Assembly: GCA_018710905.1 (NCBI GenBank)
Contig: DVIZ01000059.1
Span: forward strand, 1-64,000
Length of the DNA: 64,000 bases
Source of the DNA: Candidatus Scybalomonas excrementigallinarum
GTDB taxonomy: Bacteria > Bacillota > Clostridia > Lachnospirales > Lachnospiraceae
Reading direction: 5' to 3'
Shown here: piece after piece, positions 42,349 through 51,262 of the stretch
Position numbering within the stretch: position 1 is the first letter of the stretch
Layout: every line of letters starts with the position of its first letter
Translations under genes and position numbers: made by a program
The notes under the pieces: generated by a model
Told to the model about the DNA's origin: nothing
Seen by the model: the letters and a program-made list of their open reading frames with translations, nothing else
Database searches by the model: none

Positions 42349-43773
42349 ATGAAACGAAAAATTCTCCCTAAATTTTTCTTGTTCTATATGAGTATTATTT
42401 GTTTGAGTATTCTACTTGTCCTCTCCTTTGCGAACCAATCTTTCCGCTCTGTTTTAATTACCGAAAAACAAAGTTCTATGCAAAAAGAGGCCAAGTTAAT
42501 TTCTAGGCAATACGCAAGAGACTATTTCTCTGGAGATGTTTCCACCCAAAGACTCTCTCAATATTTTAGCGAACTGGACAGCCTCCTGAATTCAGAAGTA
42601 TGGCTCTGTGATAAAGACGGTACGATCGTCACAACTTCTTCGGAAGAAGAAGAGCAGTTTTTAAATAAAAAGTTGACTACTATTATGCCTAGCATTGATC
42701 TTGAACGAACTTTTCGGACCACAGGAACATTTGGCCACTCCTTTGAAGAAGAAATGATTAGCACAGGACGGCCTATTAGCTTATCTGGAGAGTTAGTTGG
42801 ATATATCGTATTACACTCTCCTATCTCCACTCTCTCCACAACACAGGCTGGTATTACAAAGGCAACTTACTTAGCTCTTGGAATTTTAGTGATTGTTCTC
42901 ATTATTTTACTTTCCTATTTTTCCCGTAAGATTTTAGTTCCTATTGGAGAGATCAACCAAGCGGCACGCCAGTACGCCAAAGGAAACTTTGATACTCTCA
43001 TTCCGATTGAACGAAATGACGAAATCGGTGAACTTGTTTCTTCCCTAAACTTCATGGCAGCCGAGCTTAGCAAAACAGAACAATATCGAAAAGACTTCAT
43101 ATCAAACGTGTCCCACGACTTTCGCTCTCCTTTAACTTCCATTAAAGGATATTTGGAGGCAATGCTCGATGGAACGATTCCACCAGAACTTTATGAAAAA
43201 TATTTAGGTGTACTTCTGGATGAGACGAAGAGACTTACAAAGCTAACAGAAGGGCTGATTGCTTTAAAAACATTAAATGGATACGGACCTCTTTTAAATC
43301 TCTCTAATTTTGATATTGTTCAAACCGTTCATTCCACTATAAATACATTTGAAGGACAATGTAATTCTAAAAATATTACAATTACTATGTCCTCCTCTTC
43401 TCCTTCTTGTATTATAAGAGCGGATAAAACAAAGATTGAGCAAGTAATTTATAATTTGACCGACAATGCCATTAAATTCAGCAAAGCAGGTGGCGATATT
43501 AAAATTACGATTACGGAGTTAGCCCATAATAAAGTATCCATATCGATCAAGGACAAAGGAATCGGTATTCCTCGTTCCGAACAAACCCACATATGGGAAC
43601 GCTTTTATAAAGTGGATAACTCCCGTGGAAAAGACAAAAAAAGTCACGGGATCGGTCTTGCGATTACAAAAGAGATCATTCATGCTCATAATGAACAGAT
43701 CAATTTAATTAGCACAGAAAATGTTGGAAGTGAATTCGTATTCACTCTTTCAAAACCAACAGCGAAACACTAA
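42349..43773 (+). CDS. Sensor histidine kinase with HAMP domain
   Basis: Membrane kinase of 474 residues. Two membrane helices (about 8-28 and 176-196) enclose an external sensor of about 145 residues with a PAS-like look (VWLCDKDGTIV, SGELVGYIVLHSPI). A HAMP domain follows, then the phosphorylation box SHDFRSPLTS with His256, the N-box DNAIKFS, G1 DKGIGIP, F-box WERFYK and G2 KSHGIGLAI. All catalytic motifs are intact, unlike the kinase at 10.3 kb. Signal and targets unknown. Confidence 0.93.
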   Translation: MKRKILPKFFLFYMSIICLSILLVLSFANQSFRSVLITEKQSSMQKEAKLISRQYARDYFSGDVSTQRLSQYFSELDSLLNSEVWLCDKDGTIVTTSSEEEEQFLNKKLTTIMPSIDLERTFRTTGTFGHSFEEEMISTGRPISLSGELVGYIVLHSPISTLSTTQAGITKATYLALGILVIVLIILLSYFSRKILVPIGEINQAARQYAKGNFDTLIPIERNDEIGELVSSLNFMAAELSKTEQYRKDFISNVSHDFRSPLTSIKGYLEAMLDGTIPPELYEKYLGVLLDETKRLTKLTEGLIALKTLNGYGPLLNLSNFDIVQTVHSTINTFEGQCNSKNITITMSSSSPSCIIRADKTKIEQVIYNLTDNAIKFSKAGGDIKITITELAHNKVSISIKDKGIGIPRSEQTHIWERFYKVDNSRGKDKKSHGIGLAITKEIIHAHNEQINLISTENVGSEFVFTLSKPTAKH

Positions 43774-43819
43774 ACGAGGCGAAACACAGTTTACAAGTTT
43801 TTCACTCTCATAGATAACA

Positions 43820-43875
43820 AAAAGGCATAGTGCGAATAGAAATCATCTTATTCTTACTATGCCTTTCCTTTTTTA
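43820..43875 (+). terminator. Terminator between convergent kinase and DUF368 genes
   Basis: AAAGGCATAGT/ACTATGCCTTT outer stem with inner GAATA/TATTC; followed by CCTTTTTT on the plus strand and by a T-run on the minus strand. Confidence 0.85.
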
Positions 43876-43913
43876 TATCATCTTTTTCTCTCTTTTTTGC
43901 TTATACTTTTCCC

Positions 43914-44786
43914 TTATGCTTCCTTTTTCTCTCTTACTACTTGTAACAGTATAATTAATCCGACTCCAATCAAACAAGCAATAAAATGAAAACTTTCAAA
44001 ATTCATTGCTGGCTGTGAAACTTCTAACGTAGTTGGTCCCATAACAATAGCATAGAGAGAACCGATCATCATGCCAAGAATCGCATACACCATCTGGGAA
44101 CGAAACTTATCTAAACACACTTTAATTCCCTTTACAACCGTTAACGCTCCTGTCACAATACCGATCCCAAATACAATAATCGCTGGTAAATAAGTAAAGT
44201 TAAAATGTAGCAATTCTTTAATAGCATGAATGACAGGAACATAGAGTCCAAAAATTAAAAGTAGAGTCGAACCTGAAATGCCTGGTAAAAACATAGCAGA
44301 GATCGCAATCATCCCAACGACAAACAAATAAATTCCGCTTCCGATTGTCAAGTGACTTAAATCTGAGGCAACCGTTTGATTACTAGAATTAAAATAAGTA
44401 ATCAATGCAACAACTGCTGCTCCAATCACTAAGAAAATAATATTCTTATAATGTCCTACGATACATTCTTTTTCCTCCTGTATAATAACAGGAATGGCAC
44501 ATACAATAAATCCGATAAATAAAGAACTGATAACATAAATATGGGATTCAAATACTGCCGAAAGAACGAGAACTGCCGAAATCATGCCTATAATCCAGCC
44601 AATTCCTAATTTCACTAAATAGAAAAATGCTCGTTTTTTCTCCTCCATTCCCCGAAATGCTAAGTCATGGATAGAACCAATAAATTGATCATAAAATCCC
44701 ATAATGAAAGCAATTGTTCCTCCTGATACCCCTGGAACACTATCGGCTAACGCCATACAAAATCCATTGATAATTGATCGTATCAT
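43914..44786 (-). CDS. DUF368 membrane protein (PopT-type polyprenyl-phosphate transporter)
   Basis: Membrane protein of 290 residues with eight to nine helices. The signature MALADSVPGVSGGTIAFIMGFYDQ at the N-terminus and MFLPGISGSTLLLIFGLY in the second half are the two repeated G-S-G loops of DUF368. Members of this family (PopT) are reported to return undecaprenyl phosphate across the membrane for cell-wall synthesis. The gene stands alone between terminators. Confidence 0.9.
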   Translation of the reverse strand: MIRSIINGFCMALADSVPGVSGGTIAFIMGFYDQFIGSIHDLAFRGMEEKKRAFFYLVKLGIGWIIGMISAVLVLSAVFESHIYVISSLFIGFIVCAIPVIIQEEKECIVGHYKNIIFLVIGAAVVALITYFNSSNQTVASDLSHLTIGSGIYLFVVGMIAISAMFLPGISGSTLLLIFGLYVPVIHAIKELLHFNFTYLPAIIVFGIGIVTGALTVVKGIKVCLDKFRSQMVYAILGMMIGSLYAIVMGPTTLEVSQPAMNFESFHFIACLIGVGLIILLQVVREKKEA

Positions 44787-44908
44787 GTTACGCCTCCTAA
44801 GTCATATTCTTTCTTTTTATCACTAAGTTCTCAAATCCATTTTATATCATTTTTTTATTTTGTATAGGATATCTTGTTTTAATTTACAAAAATTTTACAA
44901 AAAGATAG

Positions 44909-44949
44909 AAAAAAGGCATGACCTCTTTTCCATGAGATCACGCCTTTTT
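44909..44949 (-). terminator. Terminator of the long trmL operon
   Basis: AAAAAGGC-TGA-CTC pairs with GAG-TCA-GCCTTTTT around a short loop. The minus strand carries a T-run of five after the stem. It directly follows the trmL stop. Confidence 0.85.
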
Positions 44950-44950
44950 C

Positions 44951-45442
44951 TTACCATTCATAATGATGAAGTTGTCCTTCTAATTGAAGATGATCAAATC
45001 CTTGTTGACGCATCGCTTCATAGGCAACAATAGCAACGGAATTTGATAAGTTTAACGAACGAATATGTGGAATCATAGGAATTCTCACACAGTCTTCTTT
45101 ATGTTCTAATAAAATTTCTTCTGGAATTCCAGCACTTTCTTTTCCAAACATAATATAACAACCATCTTCATAGTTCACATCAACATAAGTCTGTTTTGAC
45201 TTTGTCGTTGCCATATAAATATGGGCATTTGGATTTTTTTCTAAAAATTCTTCGAAATTAACATAAGTTCTTACATCTAATTTCTCCCAATAATCAAGTC
45301 CTGCTCGTTTTACGGACTTATCATCAATTTTAAATCCCAGTGGTTCAATTAAATGTAATACCGCACCAAGCGCCACACAAGTTCTTCCGATATTTCCTGT
45401 GTTTGCTGGCATTTCTGGTTCATGTAATACAATATGGATCAT
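44951..45442 (-). CDS. trmL: tRNA (cytidine(34)-2'-O)-methyltransferase TrmL
   Basis: SPOUT-family enzyme of 163 residues that methylates the wobble base of certain leucine tRNAs. Features are EPEMPANTGNIGRTC at the start, FGKESAGIPEEIL in the middle and the knot motif RIPMIPHIRSLNLSNSVAIVAYEA. Length is normal. AAGGAAG precedes the ATG, and the gene follows the aminotransferase by 14 bases, making it last in the operon. Confidence 0.95.
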   Translation of the reverse strand: MIHIVLHEPEMPANTGNIGRTCVALGAVLHLIEPLGFKIDDKSVKRAGLDYWEKLDVRTYVNFEEFLEKNPNAHIYMATTKSKQTYVDVNYEDGCYIMFGKESAGIPEEILLEHKEDCVRIPMIPHIRSLNLSNSVAIVAYEAMRQQGFDHLQLEGQLHHYEW

Positions 45443-45456
45443 TTTCTTCTTCCTTT

Positions 45457-46635
45457 TTATTTCTTCTTATTCTCTTCTCTTAATGTTGTGATAAAATGCT
45501 CTACTCGCTCCAATGCTCGTTTTAATTCCTCAATGGAGTAAGCATAAGAAATACGAATAAATCCTTCTCCACATGCACCAAAAGCAGATCCTGGAACAAC
45601 AGCTACTTTTTCTTGCTCCAATAATTTCGTTGCAAACTCTTCGGAAGTCATTCCAAATTCTTTAATACAAGGGAAAATATAAAAAGCACCATATGGTTCA
45701 AAACACTGTAGCTTCATTCTTTTCATAGCATTCATCAAATAATTTCTTCTCAAATTATAAGACTTTCTCATTTCTTCTACATCGTTATCCCCATTTCTCA
45801 ATGCGCTTATTGCTGCATACTGGCTTGTTGTTGGAGCTGCCATAATACAAAATTGATGAATTTTTGTCATCTGTTCTAAAATAACTTTTGGTCCCATGGC
45901 ATATCCAAGTCTCCAACCGGTCATAGCAAATGCTTTAGAAAAACCATTGATTACAATCGTTCGTTCTTTCATTCCTGGGAAAGATGCAATGCTTGTATGC
46001 TCCATACCATAAGTGAGAGCTGCATAGATCTCATCAGAAATGACAAAAAGATCCTTTTCTACCACAACTTCTGCGATGGCTTTTAAATCTTCCTTTGTCA
46101 TAATGGCCCCAGTTGGGTTATTTGGATAAGATAAAATAAGAACTTTTGTCTTATCGGTAATCGCATTTAAAAGCTGTTCTTTTTGAAGACGAAACTCATA
46201 TTTTTCTTCTAATTCTACAGAAACTGGCACTCCATTTGCTAACTTAATACAAGGAAGATAAGATACATAGCAAGGTTCTGGCATAATAACCTCATCCCCT
46301 GGATTTAACATGGCGCGAAGAGCAATATCAATGGCTTCACTTCCGCCTACTGTTACAAGCACTTCATCTTTTGCGTGATAGCGAATCCCTAACGTGCGCT
46401 CTGTATACTCTACGATTGCCTCACGAAGATCCATAAGACCAGCGTTCGAAGTATAATAGGTTCTTCCTTTTTCAAGAGAGTAAATTCCTTCTTCTCTTAT
46501 GTGCCAAGGAGTGTCAAAATCAGGCTCCCCAACCCCTAAAGAAATAGCGTCTGGCATTTCATTTACAATATCAAAAAATTTACGGATTCCAGAAGGTTGG
46601 ATTTCTACAATTCTATCGGATAAAGGATTTCTCAT
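45457..46635 (-). CDS. Class I/II pyridoxal-phosphate aminotransferase
   Basis: Cytoplasmic aminotransferase of 392 residues, aspartate/aromatic type. LGVGEPDFDTP near residue 35, SYPNNPTGA near 170, DEIYAAL, and the PLP-binding lysine in INGFSKAFAMTGWRLGY (near 233) are all present. Its ATG overlaps the stop of the Lrp/AsnC gene (ATGA), so translation is coupled. That pairing suggests the regulator responds to the amino acid handled by the enzyme. Preferred substrate is not decided. Confidence 0.92.
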   Translation of the reverse strand: MRNPLSDRIVEIQPSGIRKFFDIVNEMPDAISLGVGEPDFDTPWHIREEGIYSLEKGRTYYTSNAGLMDLREAIVEYTERTLGIRYHAKDEVLVTVGGSEAIDIALRAMLNPGDEVIMPEPCYVSYLPCIKLANGVPVSVELEEKYEFRLQKEQLLNAITDKTKVLILSYPNNPTGAIMTKEDLKAIAEVVVEKDLFVISDEIYAALTYGMEHTSIASFPGMKERTIVINGFSKAFAMTGWRLGYAMGPKVILEQMTKIHQFCIMAAPTTSQYAAISALRNGDNDVEEMRKSYNLRRNYLMNAMKRMKLQCFEPYGAFYIFPCIKEFGMTSEEFATKLLEQEKVAVVPGSAFGACGEGFIRISYAYSIEELKRALERVEHFITTLREENKKK

Positions 46636-47114
46636 GGAAGGATCGCCATCCTTTCTGGCTTTGTCACGGCTTCCATAACAGTTCCATGATCTTTATATTT
46701 CTTTAAAATAAAGTGTGTTGCTGTACTTAACACTGGTTCTAATGGTGCTAGTTTTTCTGATACAAACATGGCAACTTCTTTCATTGTTTTTCCTTCAATT
46801 ACGACTGTTAAATCAAAACTTCCAGACATTAAATAAACAGATTTTACTTCTGGAAAATTGTAGATACGTTCTGCGATCTGATCAAATCCTCTTCCACGCT
46901 GTGGTGTTACTTTTACTTCGATTAAGGCAGTTACACTTTCCTTATCTGTTTTATCCCAATTAATTAAAGTATGATAGCCACAGATCACTTTTTCTTCTTC
47001 CATTTTCGCGATCTCATTAATAATCGTTACTTCATCTACCCCAAACATATCCGCTAAATCTTTTGTGGATAGTTTGTTATTCTTTTCTATCATTGTTAAA
47101 ATTTCTTCTCTCAT
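46632..47114 (-). CDS. Lrp/AsnC-family transcriptional regulator
   Basis: A 160-residue regulator with an N-terminal helix-turn-helix (LSTKDLADMFGVDEVTIINEIAKM) and a C-terminal RAM/ligand-binding domain (TALIEVKVTPQRGRGFDQIA, VYLMSGSFDLTVVIEG). It lies six bases after the AIR-synthase-like gene and overlaps the aminotransferase gene by four bases. Likely an amino-acid-responsive local regulator of this operon. Confidence 0.92.
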   Translation of the reverse strand: MREEILTMIEKNNKLSTKDLADMFGVDEVTIINEIAKMEEEKVICGYHTLINWDKTDKESVTALIEVKVTPQRGRGFDQIAERIYNFPEVKSVYLMSGSFDLTVVIEGKTMKEVAMFVSEKLAPLEPVLSTATHFILKKYKDHGTVMEAVTKPERMAILP

Positions 47115-47120
47115 TTTAGC

Positions 47121-48113
47121 TCACTCCATTATAAATAGTTTATTGATTTCGTCCGATTTTGGTGGTTCTAGATAGCGTTCTTCTTCTCCATTTCTTATAA
47201 TTCTATCATTTCCTGCCACTGTCTTCCCAATAATAACAGCAGGAATCCCTGAGCGATTCAAGGCTTCTACCACATCATTTCCTCGCTCTGTAGCGATTAA
47301 AAGACTGCCGACAGAATTTAATCGATATGGATTTAAATCAAAGAACTCGCAGATCTCAACCGTTTCTTGTTTCATTGGAATTTTCATAAGATCTACTTCT
47401 AGCCCCACCTTACCCGCGGCTGCGAAATCCCATAACGCACCAAACACCCCACTTTTTGAAACTTGGTGAATGGCACTGATATGACAAGCCTTTAATACTT
47501 CCATCTCATCTTTAATTGGTAAAAACTGTTTTAATGCCTTCGCTCCATCTAAAAAGTCATTCGGATAACGAGTTTGTAGCTCCTGTTCCATTCGCTCTGC
47601 TAATCGAGCAGTTTCACTAAAACCACACCATTTAGTCATGACAATCTCCATTTCTTCTTTTAAAGAAGAGGAATGGAAATATTCCTTCTCATTTAAAACT
47701 CCTACAGCAGTTACCGTTAAAATTGGTTCTAAAACAGAAGGTGTCACTTCTGTATGTCCTCCTATAACATCAATGTTTAATCGCTGGCACTGGATTCTTA
47801 AGTCTTCCATAATTCTTTTTAGCCCTTTTTCCTCCATTTTCGCAGGAAGAAGGATGCTGACAAGAACGGAGATCACTTCCGCTCCTGTCATTGCTACATC
47901 ATTGACTGCTTCATAAAGCCCATACTCTCCGACTTCTTTCTTCGTTCCAATGAAAGGATTTGTAGAAAGCACCACGGTTTGTTGTTCGGAAATATCCATG
48001 ATTCCCGCTTGTTCTCCAATGGCTGGCCCTTGAATCACTTCGGTTCTTTTTTTCTTTAATTGTTTTAAAACGCTTCGAACCAATACGTTTTCTGGTGCTT
48101 TTCCATTCTTCAT
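47121..48113 (-). CDS. AIR-synthase-family protein (HypE/ThiL/PurM-like)
   Basis: A 330-residue ATP-binding protein of the PurM/HypE superfamily. VVLSTNPFIGTKKEVGEYGLYEAVNDVAMTGA-type N-terminal sequence (shown here in part) and VIGGHTEVTP belong to the AIRS N-terminal domain; GSLLIATERG in the C-terminal domain is typical. It is not next to hydrogenase or thiamine genes, so its exact reaction is unknown. It sits between vanW-like and Lrp genes with short gaps. Confidence 0.8.
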   Translation of the reverse strand: MKNGKAPENVLVRSVLKQLKKKRTEVIQGPAIGEQAGIMDISEQQTVVLSTNPFIGTKKEVGEYGLYEAVNDVAMTGAEVISVLVSILLPAKMEEKGLKRIMEDLRIQCQRLNIDVIGGHTEVTPSVLEPILTVTAVGVLNEKEYFHSSSLKEEMEIVMTKWCGFSETARLAERMEQELQTRYPNDFLDGAKALKQFLPIKDEMEVLKACHISAIHQVSKSGVFGALWDFAAAGKVGLEVDLMKIPMKQETVEICEFFDLNPYRLNSVGSLLIATERGNDVVEALNRSGIPAVIIGKTVAGNDRIIRNGEEERYLEPPKSDEINKLFIME

Positions 48114-48136
48114 GGCAATTCCTTTCTCTTTTTCCT

Positions 48137-49666
48137 TTACTCCTCTGAATTCACCTGCTGTTCTGTACTTGCATTTGTCGCTGTGCTTTCAGAAGAACTA
48201 CTTGTTGTTTCTTCTTTTTCTTCAGAAGATTCTGTTTTCGTCGTTTCCTCTTTTGTTGTTTCTTCTTTTGTTGTCTCTTCTTCCTTTGTTTCCTCTTCTT
48301 TTGGCTGTTCTGGCTGTTTTGTTCCAACCGTCACTCTTCTTGGAGAAGATTGATAGGTACTCGTATTCACAAGAATGGAATCCGTTTTCTCACCATCGAT
48401 ATAAATGTCCTTCCAAAGCTGTGCCCGATATCCAATATGTGGGGACTGGGTAACAATACTTTGCCCTACTGGCATCGTTGGATCTTCTTTTTCAATATCC
48501 GCTCCTGGTTGGTAAGTTTCTAATGTTTCACTACGAAATTCTATTTTTCGGTTGCTTGCTCTTGTTTCTTTTCCATAAATGGTAAAAGTAACATTTCGAT
48601 TATATGTAGTTCCTTCAATATAAATTGGAGAATCGGTATTGTTTTTAAACTTTAAATTTTTATAAGTGCCTGCCATAGCAGCATCTGCCGCTAATGGTAC
48701 ATATCCTACAATCATAGAATGAGGATAACGTTCTGTTATTTCTAACTCAGAACGAATTACCGCATTATAAAGAGTTGTAGATACTTGGCAAATACCTCCA
48801 CCAATACTATCGATCACTTCTCCATTTGAGTAAGCTTTTCCTGTGCGATATCCATTTTCATAAGTATAAGGTGCCACTTTTTCATAAGTTGAAAATTCTT
48901 CTCCTGGATACAGTACAGTTCCGTTAATATGAGCTGCGCCTGTTGCCACATTTTGTGCACGATCTGATGTGGAAGATGAGTAATTGGTTGTAAAAGTTCC
49001 AAGAACATCTTTTACTTCTTGTAAATCAGCACTTTTATATTCTGGCTCATCTTTTTTTGTCTCCACAAGGAAAGAATCCTCTTGTCCATCCCATGTTTCA
49101 CTAACATAAGACTTAAATTCCTTTGCTGTCTTATCATAATCGATGGTAAGCCCTTCTTTTTCTGGAATCACTTGAAACGCACCATTTTCTCTCTTAATAG
49201 AAGCGTTTTGTGCCTTTTCTACTAAAGACTCCTCAGAATTTTTTATCACTTGCTTTAACTTCTTCGTGCTAATTGTTTTATCAAGTGTTAATTGTAAAGG
49301 ATTTTCCTCAATATCTTTTTTCTCTTTATAACGTTTAATAATATTTCCTTCTTTTCCATAAGAAAATGCCTCTTCTACAACTTCTTTATTTGTGTAAGTG
49401 AGTCCAACTTCATCCATGGATACGGAAACTTTATCTAAATCCGTCTTAAATTCAATTGGCGTCTCCTTTAACCCATTCATATAGGTATCAATTTTCTTTT
49501 GTGCCTCTTCTTTTGTATCACCACTAATATCAATTCCATCGATAGAAATTCCATTATAAATATAATTATCTTCCGTTTTTGCATAGACCGCTTCTGTAGA
49601 ATTTCCGATTATCCCCATCGTTATGAGACTAGTGAGTGCGAAAGCCACTATCCATTGTTTTTTCAT
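48137..49666 (-). CDS. VanW-family cell-wall protein with peptidoglycan-binding repeats
   Basis: Exported protein of about 509 residues from the ATG at 49666 (MKKQWIVAFALTSL), preceded by GGAAGGGG. A signal peptide ends near AVYA. Residues about 40-220 hold YoaR-like peptidoglycan-binding units; the VanW domain follows (NVATGAAHINGTVLYPGEEFS, GGGICQVSTTLYNAV); then a G5-like region. The last 60 residues are a low-complexity E/T/S/K tail with EETTK repeats, probably a flexible wall spacer. No LPXTG motif. VanW function is unresolved. Confidence 0.88.
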   Translation of the reverse strand: MKKQWIVAFALTSLITMGIIGNSTEAVYAKTEDNYIYNGISIDGIDISGDTKEEAQKKIDTYMNGLKETPIEFKTDLDKVSVSMDEVGLTYTNKEVVEEAFSYGKEGNIIKRYKEKKDIEENPLQLTLDKTISTKKLKQVIKNSEESLVEKAQNASIKRENGAFQVIPEKEGLTIDYDKTAKEFKSYVSETWDGQEDSFLVETKKDEPEYKSADLQEVKDVLGTFTTNYSSSTSDRAQNVATGAAHINGTVLYPGEEFSTYEKVAPYTYENGYRTGKAYSNGEVIDSIGGGICQVSTTLYNAVIRSELEITERYPHSMIVGYVPLAADAAMAGTYKNLKFKNNTDSPIYIEGTTYNRNVTFTIYGKETRASNRKIEFRSETLETYQPGADIEKEDPTMPVGQSIVTQSPHIGYRAQLWKDIYIDGEKTDSILVNTSTYQSSPRRVTVGTKQPEQPKEEETKEEETTKEETTKEETTKTESSEEKEETTSSSSESTATNASTEQQVNSEE

Positions 49667-49755
49667 GCAAAATCCCCTTCCTTTTTTCATGAACGAAAAA
49701 CTCGCTCCTTTTGCTTCTACTTCCAAACGAATCCCTATTTTTATTTAGAGACTCT

Positions 49756-49848
49756 TTACATAAAAATAGCTGCGATTGTAGGAACTATCATAGCTAATAT
49801 GATGAGCACTACAATAATTGTTGAAATAATTCTTTTTCGTTTATTCAT
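49756..49848 (-). CDS. 30-residue membrane peptide
   Basis: The minus strand encodes MNKRKRIISTIIVVLIILAM and ten further residues ending AAIFM. AAGGAG lies nine bases before the ATG at 49848. A basic head and one hydrophobic helix give the layout of DUF4044-type small membrane proteins. It sits between the exonuclease and vanW-like genes in the same direction, with small gaps, so it is probably translated from the operon. Role unknown. Confidence 0.68.
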   Translation of the reverse strand: MNKRKRIISTIIVVLIILAMIVPTIAAIFM

Positions 49849-49862
49849 TTCCTTTATCTCCT

Positions 49863-50579
49863 TTATCGATTCATCATACCATGTTTTAATATAATGGAAT
49901 CAATGAGTTTTGATGCTTCACTCTTTGATAATTGTTCCATATCTGTTGTGTTCTCTATTTTATGATATTTTAAGAGATCATTCAAGTATCTCTTTTGACG
50001 AATTGTAGCAGGCTCCCATTTTTTCGGACGATAAAAAAGAGGATTTCCATGAAAAGCATCTGGATTTTCCCTCCCGAACTGACGAATCATTTGTTCGTAA
50101 CAATATGCAGTTGCCTTTGCATCATAAACAGCACGATGAGCTTTTTCATTTCGATATTGGTAATGCTCACATAGACTCCCTAACTTTTTATTTGGAAGCT
50201 CTGGAAGAAATTTTCTCGCAAGATCCAATGTATCAATTCCATTTTTTTCAAAAGGAAGCCCATAAAAACTTGCCGCTGTCTTCATAAATTTATAATCAAA
50301 CATCAAGTTGTGACCGAGCAAATCATATCCATCACAAAACTTTACAAATTCCTCAATAACCGCCTGTTTTTCATAGCCTTCTCTTTGTAGCATAGCATCT
50401 GAAATTCCTGTTAAATCAGAAATAAAAGGGCTAAGTGGCTTATGTATATTGACAAAGCAAGTAAACTGCTCTGTCAATCTTCCTTCTACGACTTTCACTG
50501 CACCGACTTCTATAATTTCATCGGATTCTACATTTAGCCCTGTCGTCTCTAAATCAAAACAAATATAAGTGCGAATCAT
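49863..50579 (-). CDS. DnaQ-like 3'-5' exonuclease
   Basis: A 238-residue DEDDh exonuclease. Motif I is CFDLETTGLNVESDEIIEVGAV-type (DLETTG), motif II GHNLMFDYKFM, motif III HRAVYDAKATAYC. The C-terminal part contains WEPATIRQKRYLNDLLKYH and a helical DNA-binding-like tail. It resembles free-standing PolC-type proofreading domains. It begins two bases after the nth stop, so the two DNA-maintenance genes are coupled. Confidence 0.9.
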   Translation of the reverse strand: MIRTYICFDLETTGLNVESDEIIEVGAVKVVEGRLTEQFTCFVNIHKPLSPFISDLTGISDAMLQREGYEKQAVIEEFVKFCDGYDLLGHNLMFDYKFMKTAASFYGLPFEKNGIDTLDLARKFLPELPNKKLGSLCEHYQYRNEKAHRAVYDAKATAYCYEQMIRQFGRENPDAFHGNPLFYRPKKWEPATIRQKRYLNDLLKYHKIENTTDMEQLSKSEASKLIDSIILKHGMMNR

Positions 50580-50581
50580 AG

Positions 50582-51238
50582 CTACACCTCACAAGATGGA
50601 CATACATGGCGCAATGCACAAATCTCACATTTTGGACTTCTTGCGGTACACACCGTTCTTCCTAGTGTAATGATCTGAATATTATAAAGAATCCATTGTT
50701 CTTTTGGAAGAATTTTCATTAAGTCCTGCTCGATTTTATCGGGATCGTCATTGGTTGTGAACCCAAATTTTCTTGAAATTCTTTTTACATGGGTATCCAC
50801 AACGATGCTTGGCTCATGATAAATATTTCCACGGATTACATTAGCAGTTTTTCTTCCAACCCCTGGAAGAGCTGTCAGTTCTTTGATATCTCTTGGAACG
50901 ACTCCATGATATTCTCTTAAAAGAATCCCTGCACAATGAATAATATTTTTCGCTTTATTTTTATAAAAACCTGTGGAATAAATATCTCTTTCCATTTCCG
51001 CTAAGTCCGCATTGGCAAACGCTTCTAATGTTGGGTACTTGACAAATAGATCTTTTGTCACTTGATTTACCCTCTCATCGGTGCATTGGGCACTTAAAAT
51101 CGTAGCGAACAACAACTGCCATGGTGTTTCATGATTTAAATAGCAAACATATTCTTTTCCAAATGTTTCATTTAATAAATCAATAATTTCTAATACTTGT
51201 TTTTTTGTTGCCTTTTTCACTATCTTCTTTTGTGACAC
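50582..51238 (-). CDS. nth: Endonuclease III
   Basis: Base-excision repair glycosylase/AP lyase of 218 residues that removes oxidised pyrimidines. Catalytic Lys lies before the helix-hairpin-helix LPGVGRKTANVI, catalytic Asp in VDTHVKRISRKFG, and a C-terminal 4Fe-4S cluster reads C-x6-C-x2-C-x5-C (CTARSPKCEICALRHVC). Length and motifs are standard. Confidence 0.95.
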   Translation of the reverse strand: MSQKKIVKKATKKQVLEIIDLLNETFGKEYVCYLNHETPWQLLFATILSAQCTDERVNQVTKDLFVKYPTLEAFANADLAEMERDIYSTGFYKNKAKNIIHCAGILLREYHGVVPRDIKELTALPGVGRKTANVIRGNIYHEPSIVVDTHVKRISRKFGFTTNDDPDKIEQDLMKILPKEQWILYNIQIITLGRTVCTARSPKCEICALRHVCPSCEV

Positions 51239-51262
51239 TTGAAACCTCCATTTTCCTTTCTT

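Noticed and set aside
48190-48300. Short tandem repeat array or CRISPR
   Set aside because: The repeats are in-frame EETTK codons of the VanW protein tail, without spacers.
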